In this document: positions 8,444 to 16,584 of the stretch, piece by piece
How the letters are laid out: each line of letters opens with the position of its first letter
How positions within the stretch are numbered: the first letter of the stretch is position 1
DNA from: Allofournierella_A excrementavium
Lineage (GTDB): Bacteria > Bacillota > Clostridia > Oscillospirales > Ruminococcaceae
Assembly (NCBI GenBank): GCA_019120375.1
Contig: DWVE01000028.1
Coordinates: 9,944-73,943 of the forward strand
DNA length: 64,000 nucleotides
Direction: 5' to 3'
Notes under the pieces: generated by a model
What the model saw: the letters and a program-made list of their open reading frames with translations, nothing else
Told to the model about the DNA's origin: nothing
Database searches by the model: none
Position numbers and translations under genes: made by a program

Positions 8444-9060
8444 CGTTTCTCCTCCTTATAAGACCATTCGCGGAACATCTGCATCCAGCGCTCCACCTCG
8501 GCCATCATCTCTTCCATATCCAGCGGCTTGCCCTCCATCCGGCGCACGTGGATGTAGCCGTCGGTCATCCAGGCGATCATGTTCAGGATGTGGGCCGGGT
8601 CCGCCCCGGGCCGGAAGCGGCTGGTGTCCACCCCGGCGAACCAGGTGGAGTAGAGCCCGCCCAGCTCGCCGCCTATTTTCTGACGCAGCGCGTCGGAGAT
8701 CTCCTCCCCGCTGGAATAATAGGCCCGGACGCAGAAGTCCAGCAGAAAGGGACTTTGGTCCATCAGGCGCATCTTTTCCCGGGAGGCGCCGGCCAGCCGG
8801 TCGAAGAAGCCGTCGCTCTGCACGGGACAGGCGTCCCGGATGAACTCGCTCACCAGCCGCTGGGCATAGGCAAAGGTCTCCAGATACAGGGCGCGCTTGT
8901 TGTGGAAGTAGTAAAAGAGCAGCCCCTTGGACACCCCCGCCTTGGCGGCAATGAGGTCGGTGGAGGCGCGTTTGTACTCCCAGCGGGAGAACACCTCCAT
9001 GGCCGCGTTGAAGACCGCCCGCTGTTTTTCCTCTTCCAGCGCGTAAAAGGCCTCGTTCAT
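8440..9060 (-). CDS. TetR/AcrR family transcriptional regulator
   Basis: A 206-aa repressor. The N-terminal HTH is at residues about 30-55 (STDLIAAKAGVSKGLLFYYF) and a helical ligand-binding domain follows. It is the first gene of a three-gene operon with the ABC exporter, so it most likely represses its own operon and is released by the exported compound. Direct repeats TTGACTCA flank the -10 of its promoter. Confidence 0.9.
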   Translation of the reverse strand: MNEAFYALEEEKQRAVFNAAMEVFSRWEYKRASTDLIAAKAGVSKGLLFYYFHNKRALYLETFAYAQRLVSEFIRDACPVQSDGFFDRLAGASREKMRLMDQSPFLLDFCVRAYYSSGEEISDALRQKIGGELGGLYSTWFAGVDTSRFRPGADPAHILNMIAWMTDGYIHVRRMEGKPLDMEEMMAEVERWMQMFREWSYKEEKR

Positions 9061-9088
9061 CTGACCGCCTCCCTTTGACCGATTTGCT

Positions 9089-9125
9089 TTGACTCACAGT
9101 ATAGAGGATTGACTCAGATTTTCAA
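9089..9125 (-). promoter_or_regulatory. Promoter and repeat operator of the TetR-ABC operon
   Basis: On the minus strand TTGAAA (9120-9125) and TATACT (9098-9103) are 16 bases apart. Two copies of TTGACTCA (9089-9096 and 9109-9116, plus-strand reading) lie exactly 20 bases apart, one in the spacer and one just downstream of the -10. They are a likely TetR operator. Confidence 0.55.
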
Positions 9126-9133
9126 AGGGGGGG

Positions 9134-9862
9134 TCAGTTTGCAAAAGCCGCGGCCGCCGCCAGCACCAGAAGGTGGGCGGGATAAAAGCCGTAGAAAAGC
9201 CAGCGCACCGCCCGCCCGTGGGGGCCCTGCCGGCCCCGGTAGAGCCAGATGAAGGGCAGAGCCAGCACCGCGAAGGCCTGGATGGGCAGGGCGAGGCCTC
9301 CCGGCAAAACAGTCTGCCCCGCCAGCAGCCAGCCGTTCAAAAACAGCAGGCACAAAAGCTGGCCCAGCCGCTGCCGCCAGCCATCGCCCCGGAAAAAGTA
9401 AAACACCAGCACTGTCCAGACGCCGGGGCCGAAGTAATCCACCATGAACGCCGTGCCCGCCAGAAAGCCGCCCAGCACAGCCCCCGCGCTCAGCACGAAC
9501 CGGGCGGCGGGCCGGGGGTCGGCCTTGGCCCATTCCAGCAGCTGCATGCAGCCCAGGGCGATGAGGAAGGTCCAGAGCACGTTCTGGCGCAAAGGATAAA
9601 CGGGACGGCCCGCCGCCAGCAGGTCGAAGGGCACTTCGGAGACGAGGGCAACGACCAGCAGCCGCCGGGCATAGCGGGCGCGGCTGCGGGTGCGGATGAA
9701 GCCCTCCGCCACGAGAAAGGCAAAGATGGGAAAGGCCAGCCGCCCAACACAGGTCATCCAAAGCCGGTCCGGCATGAGGGCAAGGCAGATGTGGTCGCAC
9801 AGCATCAGCCCCATGGCCAGCAGGTGCAGGTCAAAAGAAGTGAGCTCCGGCTTGTTTTTCAT
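9134..9862 (-). CDS. TraX family protein
   Basis: A 242-aa integral membrane protein with about eight hydrophobic segments. The pattern TSFDLHLLAMGLMLCDH near the N-terminus and VGRLAFPIFAFLVAEGFIRT is typical of the TraX family, named for F-pilin acetylation but widespread in Firmicutes chromosomes where its role is unclear. No conjugation genes are nearby. The ATG at 9862 follows GGGGAGG by 7 bases. A divergent small membrane protein gene starts 100 bases away. Confidence 0.8.
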   Translation of the reverse strand: MKNKPELTSFDLHLLAMGLMLCDHICLALMPDRLWMTCVGRLAFPIFAFLVAEGFIRTRSRARYARRLLVVALVSEVPFDLLAAGRPVYPLRQNVLWTFLIALGCMQLLEWAKADPRPAARFVLSAGAVLGGFLAGTAFMVDYFGPGVWTVLVFYFFRGDGWRQRLGQLLCLLFLNGWLLAGQTVLPGGLALPIQAFAVLALPFIWLYRGRQGPHGRAVRWLFYGFYPAHLLVLAAAAAFAN

Positions 9863-9892
9863 GCGCTTGCCTCCCCTTTTTTCTTTTTGCGC

Positions 9893-9921
9893 TTGCCGCA
9901 CGGGGCGGCGGGCGTTATGAT
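9893..9921 (+). promoter_or_regulatory. Promoter of the small membrane protein gene
   Basis: TTGCCG (9893-9898) and TATGAT (9916-9921) have a 17-base spacer. A minus-strand -10 (TATACT) for the traX-like gene lies a few bases away, so the two promoters overlap back to back. Confidence 0.5.
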
Positions 9922-9964
9922 AAGAGTATAACACACGCCTTTGAGGGGCAAAAGGGAGGCCGCC

Positions 9965-10204
9965 ATGAAAAAGCTGCTGGACTGGGCCAACGGCTGCATC
10001 CGCCGCTGGGATTGGAAGGACGTTGCGCTGCTGAAATTCTGCATGCTGGCGCTGGGAGTGCTGGTGGGCCTTGCCATGCCACACCGGGGCCGCCGCCTGG
10101 CAAAGCAGATCTGCGCCGAGGTGTTTTTGATGGCCTGGGCCACTTTGATGGTGGATTGTTTTCGCATGACGCTGCCGAAGAGCAGCGCCGATTCGGCAGA
10201 ATGA
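9965..10204 (+). CDS. Small conserved membrane protein
   Basis: A 79-aa protein of the pattern DWKDVALLKFCMLALGVLVGLAMP followed by a basic loop and a second hydrophobic segment ending VDCF. Small proteins of this layout are common in clostridia and are often labelled permease-like without experimental support. I chose the ATG at 9965, preceded by GGGAGG, over a longer frame that has no ribosome site. Function unknown. Confidence 0.7.
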   Translation: MKKLLDWANGCIRRWDWKDVALLKFCMLALGVLVGLAMPHRGRRLAKQICAEVFLMAWATLMVDCFRMTLPKSSADSAE

Positions 10205-10228
10205 CCAACAAACCGACACAATGCTTGT

Positions 10229-10262
10229 GCGCCCGGCCCTCTTGACGAGGACCGGGCGCGGC
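10229..10262 (+). terminator. Terminator-like hairpin after the small membrane protein
   Basis: An imperfect GC-rich stem (10229-10241 with 10247-10259, one mismatch) is followed by GGCCTTTAT. The T-run is weak. Confidence 0.5.
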
Positions 10263-10267
10263 CTTTA

Positions 10268-10296
10268 TATTGGTAGTGGCACTACCTCAGTAAGAT
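10268..10296 (+). promoter_or_regulatory. Promoter with palindrome ahead of the AIM24-family gene
   Basis: A -10 TAAGAT (10291-10296) has a weak -35 TATTGG 17 bases before it. The spacer contains a perfect palindrome GGTAGTG-G-CACTACC (10272-10286), which looks like a repressor operator. Confidence 0.4.
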
Positions 10297-10313
10297 ATAA
10301 GGAGGAATGACGG

Positions 10314-10997
10314 ATGCAATACCAGATCGCGGGCGAGCCGCTGCCGGTGGTGACCTGCCAGCTGGCCGCGGGCGAAACGATGATCACCGAGCGGGGCAGC
10401 ATGAGCTGGATGACCCCCAACATGAGGATGGAGACCACCACGAACGGAGGGCTGGGCAAAGCCTTCGGCCGCCTGCTGGCCGGCGAAGCGCTGTTCCAGA
10501 ACCGCTACACCGCCCAGGGCGGGCCGGGCCTCATCGCCTTCGCCTCCAGCTTCCCGGGCAGCATCCGCGCCTTTGAGATCGGCCCCGGCAAGGAGCTGGT
10601 GGTGCAGAAGAGCGGATTTTTGGCAGCCGAGGCGGGCGTGGAGCTCTCGGTCTTTTTCCAGAAAAAGCTGGGCTCCGGCTTCTTCGGCGGCGAAGGCTTC
10701 ATCATGCAGAAGCTCTCCGGCCAGGGCATCGCCTTTGCCGAGTTTGACGGTCATGTGGTGGAATACGAGCTGGCCGCCGGCCAGTCGCTGGTGGTGGACA
10801 CCGGCTACATCGCCGCCATGGACGCCACCTGCTCCATGGACATCGTCACCGTGCCCGGCGTGAAAAACGCCTTCTTCGGCGGTGAGGGCCTGTTCAACAC
10901 GGTGGTGTCCGGCCCGGGCCACATCTGGCTGCAGACCATGCCCATCAGCAGTGTGGCTGCCGTGCTGCGGCCCTTCTTCCCCTCCGGCAGCAACTGA
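10314..10997 (+). CDS. AIM24 / TIGR00266 family protein
   Basis: A 227-aa soluble beta-rich protein of the AIM24 superfamily. It shows the family layout: LAAGETMITERGSMSWM near the N-terminus, glycine-rich strands (LGSGFFGGEGFIMQKLSGQG) in the middle and GGEGLFNTVVSGPGHIWLQT near the end. The biochemical role of the bacterial family is not established. GGAGG lies 8 bases before the ATG. It is a single gene ending at a strong bidirectional terminator. Confidence 0.88.
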   Translation: MQYQIAGEPLPVVTCQLAAGETMITERGSMSWMTPNMRMETTTNGGLGKAFGRLLAGEALFQNRYTAQGGPGLIAFASSFPGSIRAFEIGPGKELVVQKSGFLAAEAGVELSVFFQKKLGSGFFGGEGFIMQKLSGQGIAFAEFDGHVVEYELAAGQSLVVDTGYIAAMDATCSMDIVTVPGVKNAFFGGEGLFNTVVSGPGHIWLQTMPISSVAAVLRPFFPSGSN

Positions 10998-11003
10998 ATC
11001 AGC

Positions 11004-11041
11004 AAAAAGGACCATCCCCCGCGGGGGACGGTCCTTTTTTG
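11004..11041. terminator. Bidirectional terminator between the AIM24 and LpdD-like genes
   Basis: AAAAAGGACC pairs with GGTCCTTTTTT around a CCCCC/GGGGG core, giving U-runs in both directions between two convergent genes. Confidence 0.9.
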
Positions 11042-11043
11042 TT

Positions 11044-11430
11044 TTAACGGATGGCTTCGGCCAGTTCTTCGGCCAAAGTGCGGGCGGCTGCGCCTACTTC
11101 CCCGATCTGTTCCGGGGTGATGCCGTCCTGATGGAAACCGCCGGTGCAGACGGTGACGCGCCCGGTGCGGCTGGCCACCGTCTCCGCCAGCAGGCGGCAG
11201 ACGGCCTCGTCCTTGTGGCCGCAGACGTTCAGCACCGAGGCGGTGGCGCTGGCAGAACCGTCTCCCGTAAGAGAAGGCCGGGGCTCGGCCAGCACGGTGC
11301 AGTCGATGTGGGGCGACTGGCCGCCGTACAGAAGGATGTGGCAGCTGCCGTCCAGCAAAACGGCCTCGGCGCGCAGCTCCCCGAAGGAGAGGCGGGCCGT
11401 CCGCTCAAGTTTTTTCACAGTCCCTGCCAT
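11044..11430 (-). CDS. LpdD-like prenyl-flavin associated protein
   Basis: A 128-aa protein with YGGQSPHIDCTVLAE, a conserved GHKDEAV and a GGFHQDGITPEQI segment, which match the small third subunit (LpdD family) found with UbiX- and UbiD-type proteins in gallate/hydroxybenzoate decarboxylase operons. It is thought to assist the prenylated-flavin system. The ATG at 11430 overlaps the UbiX gene by 16 bases and GGAGT lies before it. Assignment rests on pattern plus position; the family is poorly characterised. Confidence 0.7.
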   Translation of the reverse strand: MAGTVKKLERTARLSFGELRAEAVLLDGSCHILLYGGQSPHIDCTVLAEPRPSLTGDGSASATASVLNVCGHKDEAVCRLLAETVASRTGRVTVCTGGFHQDGITPEQIGEVGAAARTLAEELAEAIR

Positions 11431-11984
11431 CTGCGGTACTCCTTTGCCTCCACGCCGAAGGGCTCCACCAGCTTTGCGGCGATGTGATAGACCATTTCGT
11501 CGATGGTCTCTGGCTTGTGGTAGAAGGTGAGCATGGGCGGGATGATGCGCACCGTGGGCAGCATGGCCAGTTCGTGCAGGTTGCGCAGGTGGATGGCGCT
11601 CATGGGCGTTTCCCGGGCGGCCAGCACCAGGGGGCGGTGCTCCTTGATGGTCACGTCCGCGGCACGCAGCAGCAGGTTGTCGGCATAGCCGGCGCAGATG
11701 CCCGCCGCCGTTTTCATGCTGCAGGGCACCACCAGCATGCCCGCCGCCGGCCAGGAGCCGCTGGCGGGGGGCGCGCCCACTTCGCCGGGGCCGTAGACCG
11801 CGTCCACCAGCGGAGCCAGGTCCTCCGGGGTGCTGCCGGTCTCCTGTCGCAGGGTAAGAACGGCGCTGTCGCTCATGATGAGCACGGAGGATCGCCCGGC
11901 TGCGCGGATGAGTTTCAGGCACTGGATGAGCAGCGGCATACCGCTGGCGCCGGAAGCGCCCACCACGATGGTATCCCTGTTCAT
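11415..11984 (-). CDS. UbiX family flavin prenyltransferase
   Basis: A 189-aa flavoprotein that attaches a dimethylallyl group to FMN to make the prenyl-FMN cofactor of UbiD enzymes. The N-terminal VGASGASGMPLLIQCL is the phosphate/flavin-binding start of UbiX, and VPCSMKTAAGICAGYADNLL and RETPMSAIHLRNL are family signatures. AAAGGAG lies before the ATG inside the end of the UbiD gene, four bases from its stop. The three genes UbiD-UbiX-LpdD form one unit. Confidence 0.92.
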   Translation of the reverse strand: MNRDTIVVGASGASGMPLLIQCLKLIRAAGRSSVLIMSDSAVLTLRQETGSTPEDLAPLVDAVYGPGEVGAPPASGSWPAAGMLVVPCSMKTAAGICAGYADNLLLRAADVTIKEHRPLVLAARETPMSAIHLRNLHELAMLPTVRIIPPMLTFYHKPETIDEMVYHIAAKLVEPFGVEAKEYRRWQGL

Positions 11985-11988
11985 GCGC

Positions 11989-13455
11989 TCACTCCTTTAC
12001 CCAGTGGGTGGGGTCCACGTCCATGAAGCGGGCGCGGACGAACCGGGCCTTCTGGTCGTAGGGCACGGTGCAGTCGAAGATAGTCTTGCAGGCGATGCCG
12101 TGGTCCCGGATGGACTTCGAGCAGCTGGGGTCGTTGGAGGGGTCCAGGGGATGGCAGCGCACGCCGGGGATGGTGATGATGTCCGCGTCGCCCTGGAAGC
12201 GGGTGTTCATGGCCCAGAGCACGTCGTTCATGTCGAAGCAGTCCACATCCTCGTCCACCAGGAAGATGTGCTTGAGCTCGCTGAAGGCGGAGAAGGCCAG
12301 CAGTGCCGCCTGACGCTGGCGGCCCTCGTCGCTGGGGGCCAGCTTCTTGAACTGAAGCACCGCCATGTACTTGCCACCACCGGCGGAGGCGCAGTAGACG
12401 TTCTGCAGCCGGCCGGGCATGGCCTTGTCCACCATACCCCAGATGGAGGCCTCGGTGGGGATGCCCGCCATGGAGACGTGCTCCTCGCTGGGGCCGATGC
12501 AGGTCTGCATGATGGGGTCCTTGCGGGTGGTCACCGCGGTGACCTTGATGAGCCAGCAATCGGAGGAGGCGGGGCCGGTGTAGCCGGGGAACTCGGGCAT
12601 GGCGAAGCCGGAGTGGCTGTTCTGGTCCTCCTGCACCCGCACGCCGGGCACCACCTCGCCCTCGATGACGTATTCGGCGTTGGCGATGGCCTTCTCGTTG
12701 ACGGTGAGGCACTTGCACAGTTTCACCGGCTCGCCCCGCAGCGCGCCGGCCACCGCCAGCTCATCGTAGCCCATGGGGGTGGTGGGGGCCTCGAAGCAGG
12801 AGCCGATCTCGATGGCGGGGTCCACGCCGATGCTGATGGAGATGGGCAGGCGCTGGCCCAGCTGCTCCGCCCGCTCGGCCATGGCGCCGATGTGCCGCGC
12901 GCCGGGGGTGAAGAAGATGGACAGCTCATCCTTGCTCTGGATGCACATCCGGTGGATGGTCACGTCGCTGAGGCCGGTGTCCGGATGGGTGGCGTAGCAC
13001 ATGCCCAGGGTGATGTAGGGGCCCGCGTCGTCCGGGGTGTTGGTGGGGGCGGGCACCAGCTTGAACAGGTCAAAATCCGGGTCGGTGGCCTTGTGCACCA
13101 CCTCCTGGCAGGGGGCGGGGCCCTCTTCCAGCACCGGCGGCACCGGGTTCGCAACGCTCTGGTACATCATTTTGCCCAGCGCGCGGGCGTCGCAGTCCAG
13201 CAGGGCGGCCACCCGCTTGCGGCTGGCCAGCAGGCCGATGACCACCTTTGCGCCGGGGTGGCCCTTCACATTGTTAAAAATCATGGCGGGGCCCTCTTTG
13301 GTGGGGCGCATCACCGTTCCGCCCGCGCCCACATGGCGGTACACCCCGGCCAGTTCGGCCATGGGGTCCACCTCCACGTCGGTCTCGATGAGCTGGCCGG
13401 GCATCTCTTTCAGCAGCGCCAGCGCGCTGCGCAGGTCGGTCACCTTGTTGTTCAT
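11989..13455 (-). CDS. UbiD family (de)carboxylase
   Basis: A 488-aa prenyl-FMN-dependent decarboxylase. It has the UbiD signature ISIGVDPA at about 213-220, GYDELAVAGALRGEPV, and an EGEVVPGVRVQEDQNSHSGF region carrying cofactor and metal ligands. With adjacent UbiX and LpdD the closest characterised systems are gallate, protocatechuate and 4-hydroxybenzoate decarboxylases, so an aromatic or unsaturated acid is the likely substrate. AAAGGAG precedes the ATG by 9 bases. The gene follows the metallo-hydrolase by 18 bases. Confidence 0.9.
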   Translation of the reverse strand: MNNKVTDLRSALALLKEMPGQLIETDVEVDPMAELAGVYRHVGAGGTVMRPTKEGPAMIFNNVKGHPGAKVVIGLLASRKRVAALLDCDARALGKMMYQSVANPVPPVLEEGPAPCQEVVHKATDPDFDLFKLVPAPTNTPDDAGPYITLGMCYATHPDTGLSDVTIHRMCIQSKDELSIFFTPGARHIGAMAERAEQLGQRLPISISIGVDPAIEIGSCFEAPTTPMGYDELAVAGALRGEPVKLCKCLTVNEKAIANAEYVIEGEVVPGVRVQEDQNSHSGFAMPEFPGYTGPASSDCWLIKVTAVTTRKDPIMQTCIGPSEEHVSMAGIPTEASIWGMVDKAMPGRLQNVYCASAGGGKYMAVLQFKKLAPSDEGRQRQAALLAFSAFSELKHIFLVDEDVDCFDMNDVLWAMNTRFQGDADIITIPGVRCHPLDPSNDPSCSKSIRDHGIACKTIFDCTVPYDQKARFVRARFMDVDPTHWVKE

Positions 13456-13473
13456 ACTGCATCGCTCCTTTCG

Positions 13474-14295
13474 TCAAAGCTGCTTTTTGTAAAATATATT
13501 TCCGTATTTGCCGTCCGCCCGCAGCTGGCTGTGGGGGCGGCGGGCCTTGGCCAGCACCCCTTCCACATCCGCGAAGGTGCAGGGCACGTCGTCGGTGTTG
13601 CCGGCGAGCACATCGCCGCACACTTCGATCACTCCGTCCAGGATGCCCGCCGGCAGACTGCCGCTGCCGTGAGCCTCCAGCACGACGTCGAACCGGCCCG
13701 CCAGCCGCTCTTTCAGCCGCAGAAGGTTCTGCCGGTAAACGGGGATGGGCAGGCACTCCTCCCCCGCCAGAAAGGTGAAGTTGCTGCAGGCGTCCCCCAC
13801 GACGAGGATGCGCAGCTCCCGCAGAAGCACCACCACAGTGCCGGGGGTGTGGCCCGGGCACCCGAACACCTCCAAATGCACGCCGCCCAGATCGAAACAC
13901 GCCCCGTCCGAAAGGGGCAGAAAGCGCGCCGGGTCCGCGGCGGGCACCATGGGCGGCAGCTCCTCCAGGCGCGGCTGCGCGCCCCGCAGGATGGCACGGC
14001 GGTACTCCGCCGGGGCGTGGGCATGGAACACGGGGATGTCCCGCCGGTCCATCCACACCTCGTCGAACTCCCCCGCGCCCATGGCGTGGTCGATATGGCC
14101 ATGGGTGAGCAGCACCACAAGGGGCAGGCCGGTGAGGTCCGCCGCCACTTGGCGCAGGCTGCCGAACCCGCAGCCGCTGTCGATGAGGGCGGCCCGCTCG
14201 TCGCCCTTTATCAGATAGACGAACTCATGCATCAGCCCGCCGATGCGCACCACCCGGGGCGAGATCTGCCATATTCTGAAAGGTTCCACAAGCAT
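13474..14295 (-). CDS. Metallo-beta-lactamase fold hydrolase
   Basis: A 273-aa hydrolase. The metal-binding motif THGHIDH is at residues 64-70, followed by GCPGHTPG, VGDACSNF and a C-terminal EAHGSG, which give the full dinuclear metal site. The ATG at 14295 is used because AAAGGCGG precedes it, and an upstream extension would cross a terminator hairpin. It leads the UbiD-UbiX-LpdD genes, so it may hydrolyse an ester or thioester that yields the acid the decarboxylase uses. That link is an inference. Confidence 0.85.
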   Translation of the reverse strand: MLVEPFRIWQISPRVVRIGGLMHEFVYLIKGDERAALIDSGCGFGSLRQVAADLTGLPLVVLLTHGHIDHAMGAGEFDEVWMDRRDIPVFHAHAPAEYRRAILRGAQPRLEELPPMVPAADPARFLPLSDGACFDLGGVHLEVFGCPGHTPGTVVVLLRELRILVVGDACSNFTFLAGEECLPIPVYRQNLLRLKERLAGRFDVVLEAHGSGSLPAGILDGVIEVCGDVLAGNTDDVPCTFADVEGVLAKARRPHSQLRADGKYGNIFYKKQL

Positions 14296-14322
14296 CCGCC
14301 TTTCTTTGTGCCGGACAACCGG

Positions 14323-14357
14323 AAATCGGGAAGCAGAACGTGCTGCTTCCCGATTTT
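14323..14357. terminator. Terminator after the acyltransferase gene
   Basis: A 14-bp stem AAATCGGGAAGCAG/CTGCTTCCCGATTT separates the acyltransferase gene from the downstream metallo-hydrolase. The T-run is better on the plus strand, so some read-through into the hydrolase-UbiD genes is possible. Confidence 0.7.
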
Positions 14358-14403
14358 TGTCCATGCACGGCAATCTTCTTTGTTATGGAGGAAGAAGAGA
14401 GAC

Positions 14404-15615
14404 TTATTTCTTTTTCAGGATGGTCTTTTCCATCGCGAACTTGGTGATGACGCTCAGCACCATGGTGATGACCACGGTGGGCACGAACACGCTCCAGAAG
14501 GAGTAGGTGGTCGCCTCGGTGTTCTTGCCCATGACGCGCAGCACCAGGATGGCCACCGGGTAGTGCAGCATGTAAACATAGAGGGAGATGCCGCCCAGGT
14601 AGGCGAACAGCTTGCTGGTGACGTTGTTGTTCAGCGCGGCGGTGAGGCCGTCCTTGTTCAGCAGGGACAGGGTGATGACCACGATGCACAGCAGGGCAAC
14701 GGTCCAGCGGTCCAGCATGAAGTAGGTGGGCTGATAGACGGTGTACCACAGCAGCAGCACGCTGCACACGATGTTCAGCAGGGTCAGCGCGGCCTTGGCA
14801 GCGCCGGAGAAGGTGACTTCAGAGGCCTTTTTCACCAGGTAGTATACCATGCAGCCGCCCATCATGCCAAGCATGACGTAGAGCAGGCCGTTGTTGAAGC
14901 CCAGCATGGCGGTGGTGTCGCCGGCGCTGCCGCCCATGCCGTTGGTGGAGGCAGTCTGCAGGCCCAGGGTGGACCAGGCGGTCTGGGCAGCGCGGGTGCC
15001 GCTGAAGCACCACCAGCCGCCCAGGAAGACGAAGGTCAGGGGGGCGACGAAGCCGCAGAACACATCCTCGTTCTTGCACAGGGCCCAGTACATGAAGTAG
15101 CCCACGATGATCATGGCGGAGATGAACCACAGGGTGCCGTTCAGGTTAAAGAACTGGTTGCCGGTGGAGCGGAAGCCCGCGGCGTGGAAGCCCAGGAACT
15201 CCCAGACGCTGTTCACCACCATGGCCAGCACCTGCTGCACGGTGTAGTCCTGATAGAAGAAGCCGGTGCTGATGATGACGCCCAGGGCGTAGCCCAGGAT
15301 GAGCACAGGCAGCAGAGACTTGATGCGGGCCCAGGTGTAGTCCCAGGCGCGGGAGGAAGCGCTGCGGGCCATATAGACGCCGTCAGACTTGCGCTTGTTG
15401 AAGTGAGCCACCATGAAGTAGCCCGCGGTGACGGTGAAGATCAGCAGCACTTCGCTGGAACCGAAGAACCAGTTGCTGCTCTCCATCCAGTAACCCAGGC
15501 TGCCGTCGCAGCTCATGGCGATGATCCAGCCGGTGTGGAAGCCCACGATGGCGAAGGCGATCAGAAAACGCCACAGTTCAATGGCCACATTCCTTTTTTT
15601 CGTTGCGGTTTGCAT
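14404..15615 (-). CDS. Acyltransferase 3 family membrane protein
   Basis: A 403-aa protein with about ten membrane segments in the Acyl_transf_3 fold. Near the N-terminus IELWRFLIAFAIVGFHTG supplies the conserved R/H residues, FTVTAGYFMV follows, and NGTLWFISAMIIVGYFMY is typical. Such enzymes O-acetylate surface polysaccharides or lipids. GAGGTG precedes the ATG. It lies 69 bases after ptb on the same strand, but nothing ties it to butyrate metabolism. Confidence 0.85.
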   Translation of the reverse strand: MQTATKKRNVAIELWRFLIAFAIVGFHTGWIIAMSCDGSLGYWMESSNWFFGSSEVLLIFTVTAGYFMVAHFNKRKSDGVYMARSASSRAWDYTWARIKSLLPVLILGYALGVIISTGFFYQDYTVQQVLAMVVNSVWEFLGFHAAGFRSTGNQFFNLNGTLWFISAMIIVGYFMYWALCKNEDVFCGFVAPLTFVFLGGWWCFSGTRAAQTAWSTLGLQTASTNGMGGSAGDTTAMLGFNNGLLYVMLGMMGGCMVYYLVKKASEVTFSGAAKAALTLLNIVCSVLLLWYTVYQPTYFMLDRWTVALLCIVVITLSLLNKDGLTAALNNNVTSKLFAYLGGISLYVYMLHYPVAILVLRVMGKNTEATTYSFWSVFVPTVVITMVLSVITKFAMEKTILKKK

Positions 15616-15684
15616 GATTACACCTCAATTACCTTTTTATATGTTTTGCTGTACGGAAAGAAATTGCCGTCCAGGTCCGCCAAA

Positions 15685-16584
15685 TCATTGGATGGTGCCC
15701 AGCACCGAAGTGAGAATGGAGTAGTACTTGTTTTCGATGGTGTCGGTGCGGCTGGTCATCACCACCGGGCTGCGCAGGCCGTTCAGGGTGCCGGCGCTCT
15801 TCATATGGGCGAAGAACACAAGGCCCTTGGTGAAGATGTTGCCGCTCCACATGTCCGGCACGATGAGGATGTCCGCCCTGCCGGCGATGGGGCTGTCGAT
15901 GCCCTTGTGCTTGGCGGCCTCCACGCTGACGGCGTTGTCCAGCGCGAAGGGACCGTCGATCTGGTATTTGTCTTTCAGGCGGGCGGTCACCTCGGCGGCG
16001 TCCACCGTGCCCTGAATTTTCGGGTTCACCACTTCCAGCGCCGAGAGCATGGCGATCCTGGGCTCTTCGATGCCCAGGGACCCGGCCACCTTCACGGCGT
16101 TCTCCACGATCTTGCACTTCTGGTCCACATTGGGCTCGATGTTCACGGCGCAGTCGCTGATGATGAGCATTTTGCCGGTCTCCTCCACCTCGAACACCGA
16201 GGCCTGGCTCAGCAGCTCGCCCGGCTCCAGAAGGCCGGTCTGCTTGTCCAGGATGCCCCGCATGAAGGTGGCGGTGTGCATCAGGCCCTTCATGGGGATG
16301 TCCGCCGTGCCCTCGCGCACCATGGCCACCGCCTTGTCGATGGCGGCCCGCTCGTCGGCCTCGTCGATGATCTCGAAGGCGGCGGGGTCCTTGCCGAACT
16401 GCCGCAGCAGCGCCTCGATCTCGCCCTGTTTGCCGATGAGCACCGCGTCGGCCACGCCCTTGTCCACGGCCATCAGCACCGCTTCCAGGGTGACGTCGTC
16501 GTGGGCGCAGGCCACGGCGATCTTCTTGCGGCTGGCGTGGCCCTTCACAAAGGCTTCCATCTGTTCAAACGAAGCGATCTTCAC
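15685..16584 (-). CDS. ptb: Phosphate butyryltransferase
   Basis: Converts butyryl-CoA and phosphate to butyryl-phosphate, the step before butyrate kinase in butyrate formation. The 299 residues fit the PTA/PTB family; visible signatures include IPMKGLMHTATFMRGILDK, LIISDCAVNIEP near the middle and GRADILIVPDMWSGNIFTKG in the C-terminal half. The ATG overlaps the buk stop by four bases (ATGA), so the two subunits of the pathway are coupled. Confidence 0.93.
   Translation of the reverse strand: MKIASFEQMEAFVKGHASRKKIAVACAHDDVTLEAVLMAVDKGVADAVLIGKQGEIEALLRQFGKDPAAFEIIDEADERAAIDKAVAMVREGTADIPMKGLMHTATFMRGILDKQTGLLEPGELLSQASVFEVEETGKMLIISDCAVNIEPNVDQKCKIVENAVKVAGSLGIEEPRIAMLSALEVVNPKIQGTVDAAEVTARLKDKYQIDGPFALDNAVSVEAAKHKGIDSPIAGRADILIVPDMWSGNIFTKGLVFFAHMKSAGTLNGLRSPVVMTSRTDTIENKYYSILTSVLGTIQ

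Noticed and set aside
9134..9862. Conjugative element suggested by a TraX-like protein
   Set aside because: No relaxase, type IV secretion gene, integrase or attachment repeat is in the window; TraX-like proteins are common in chromosomes.
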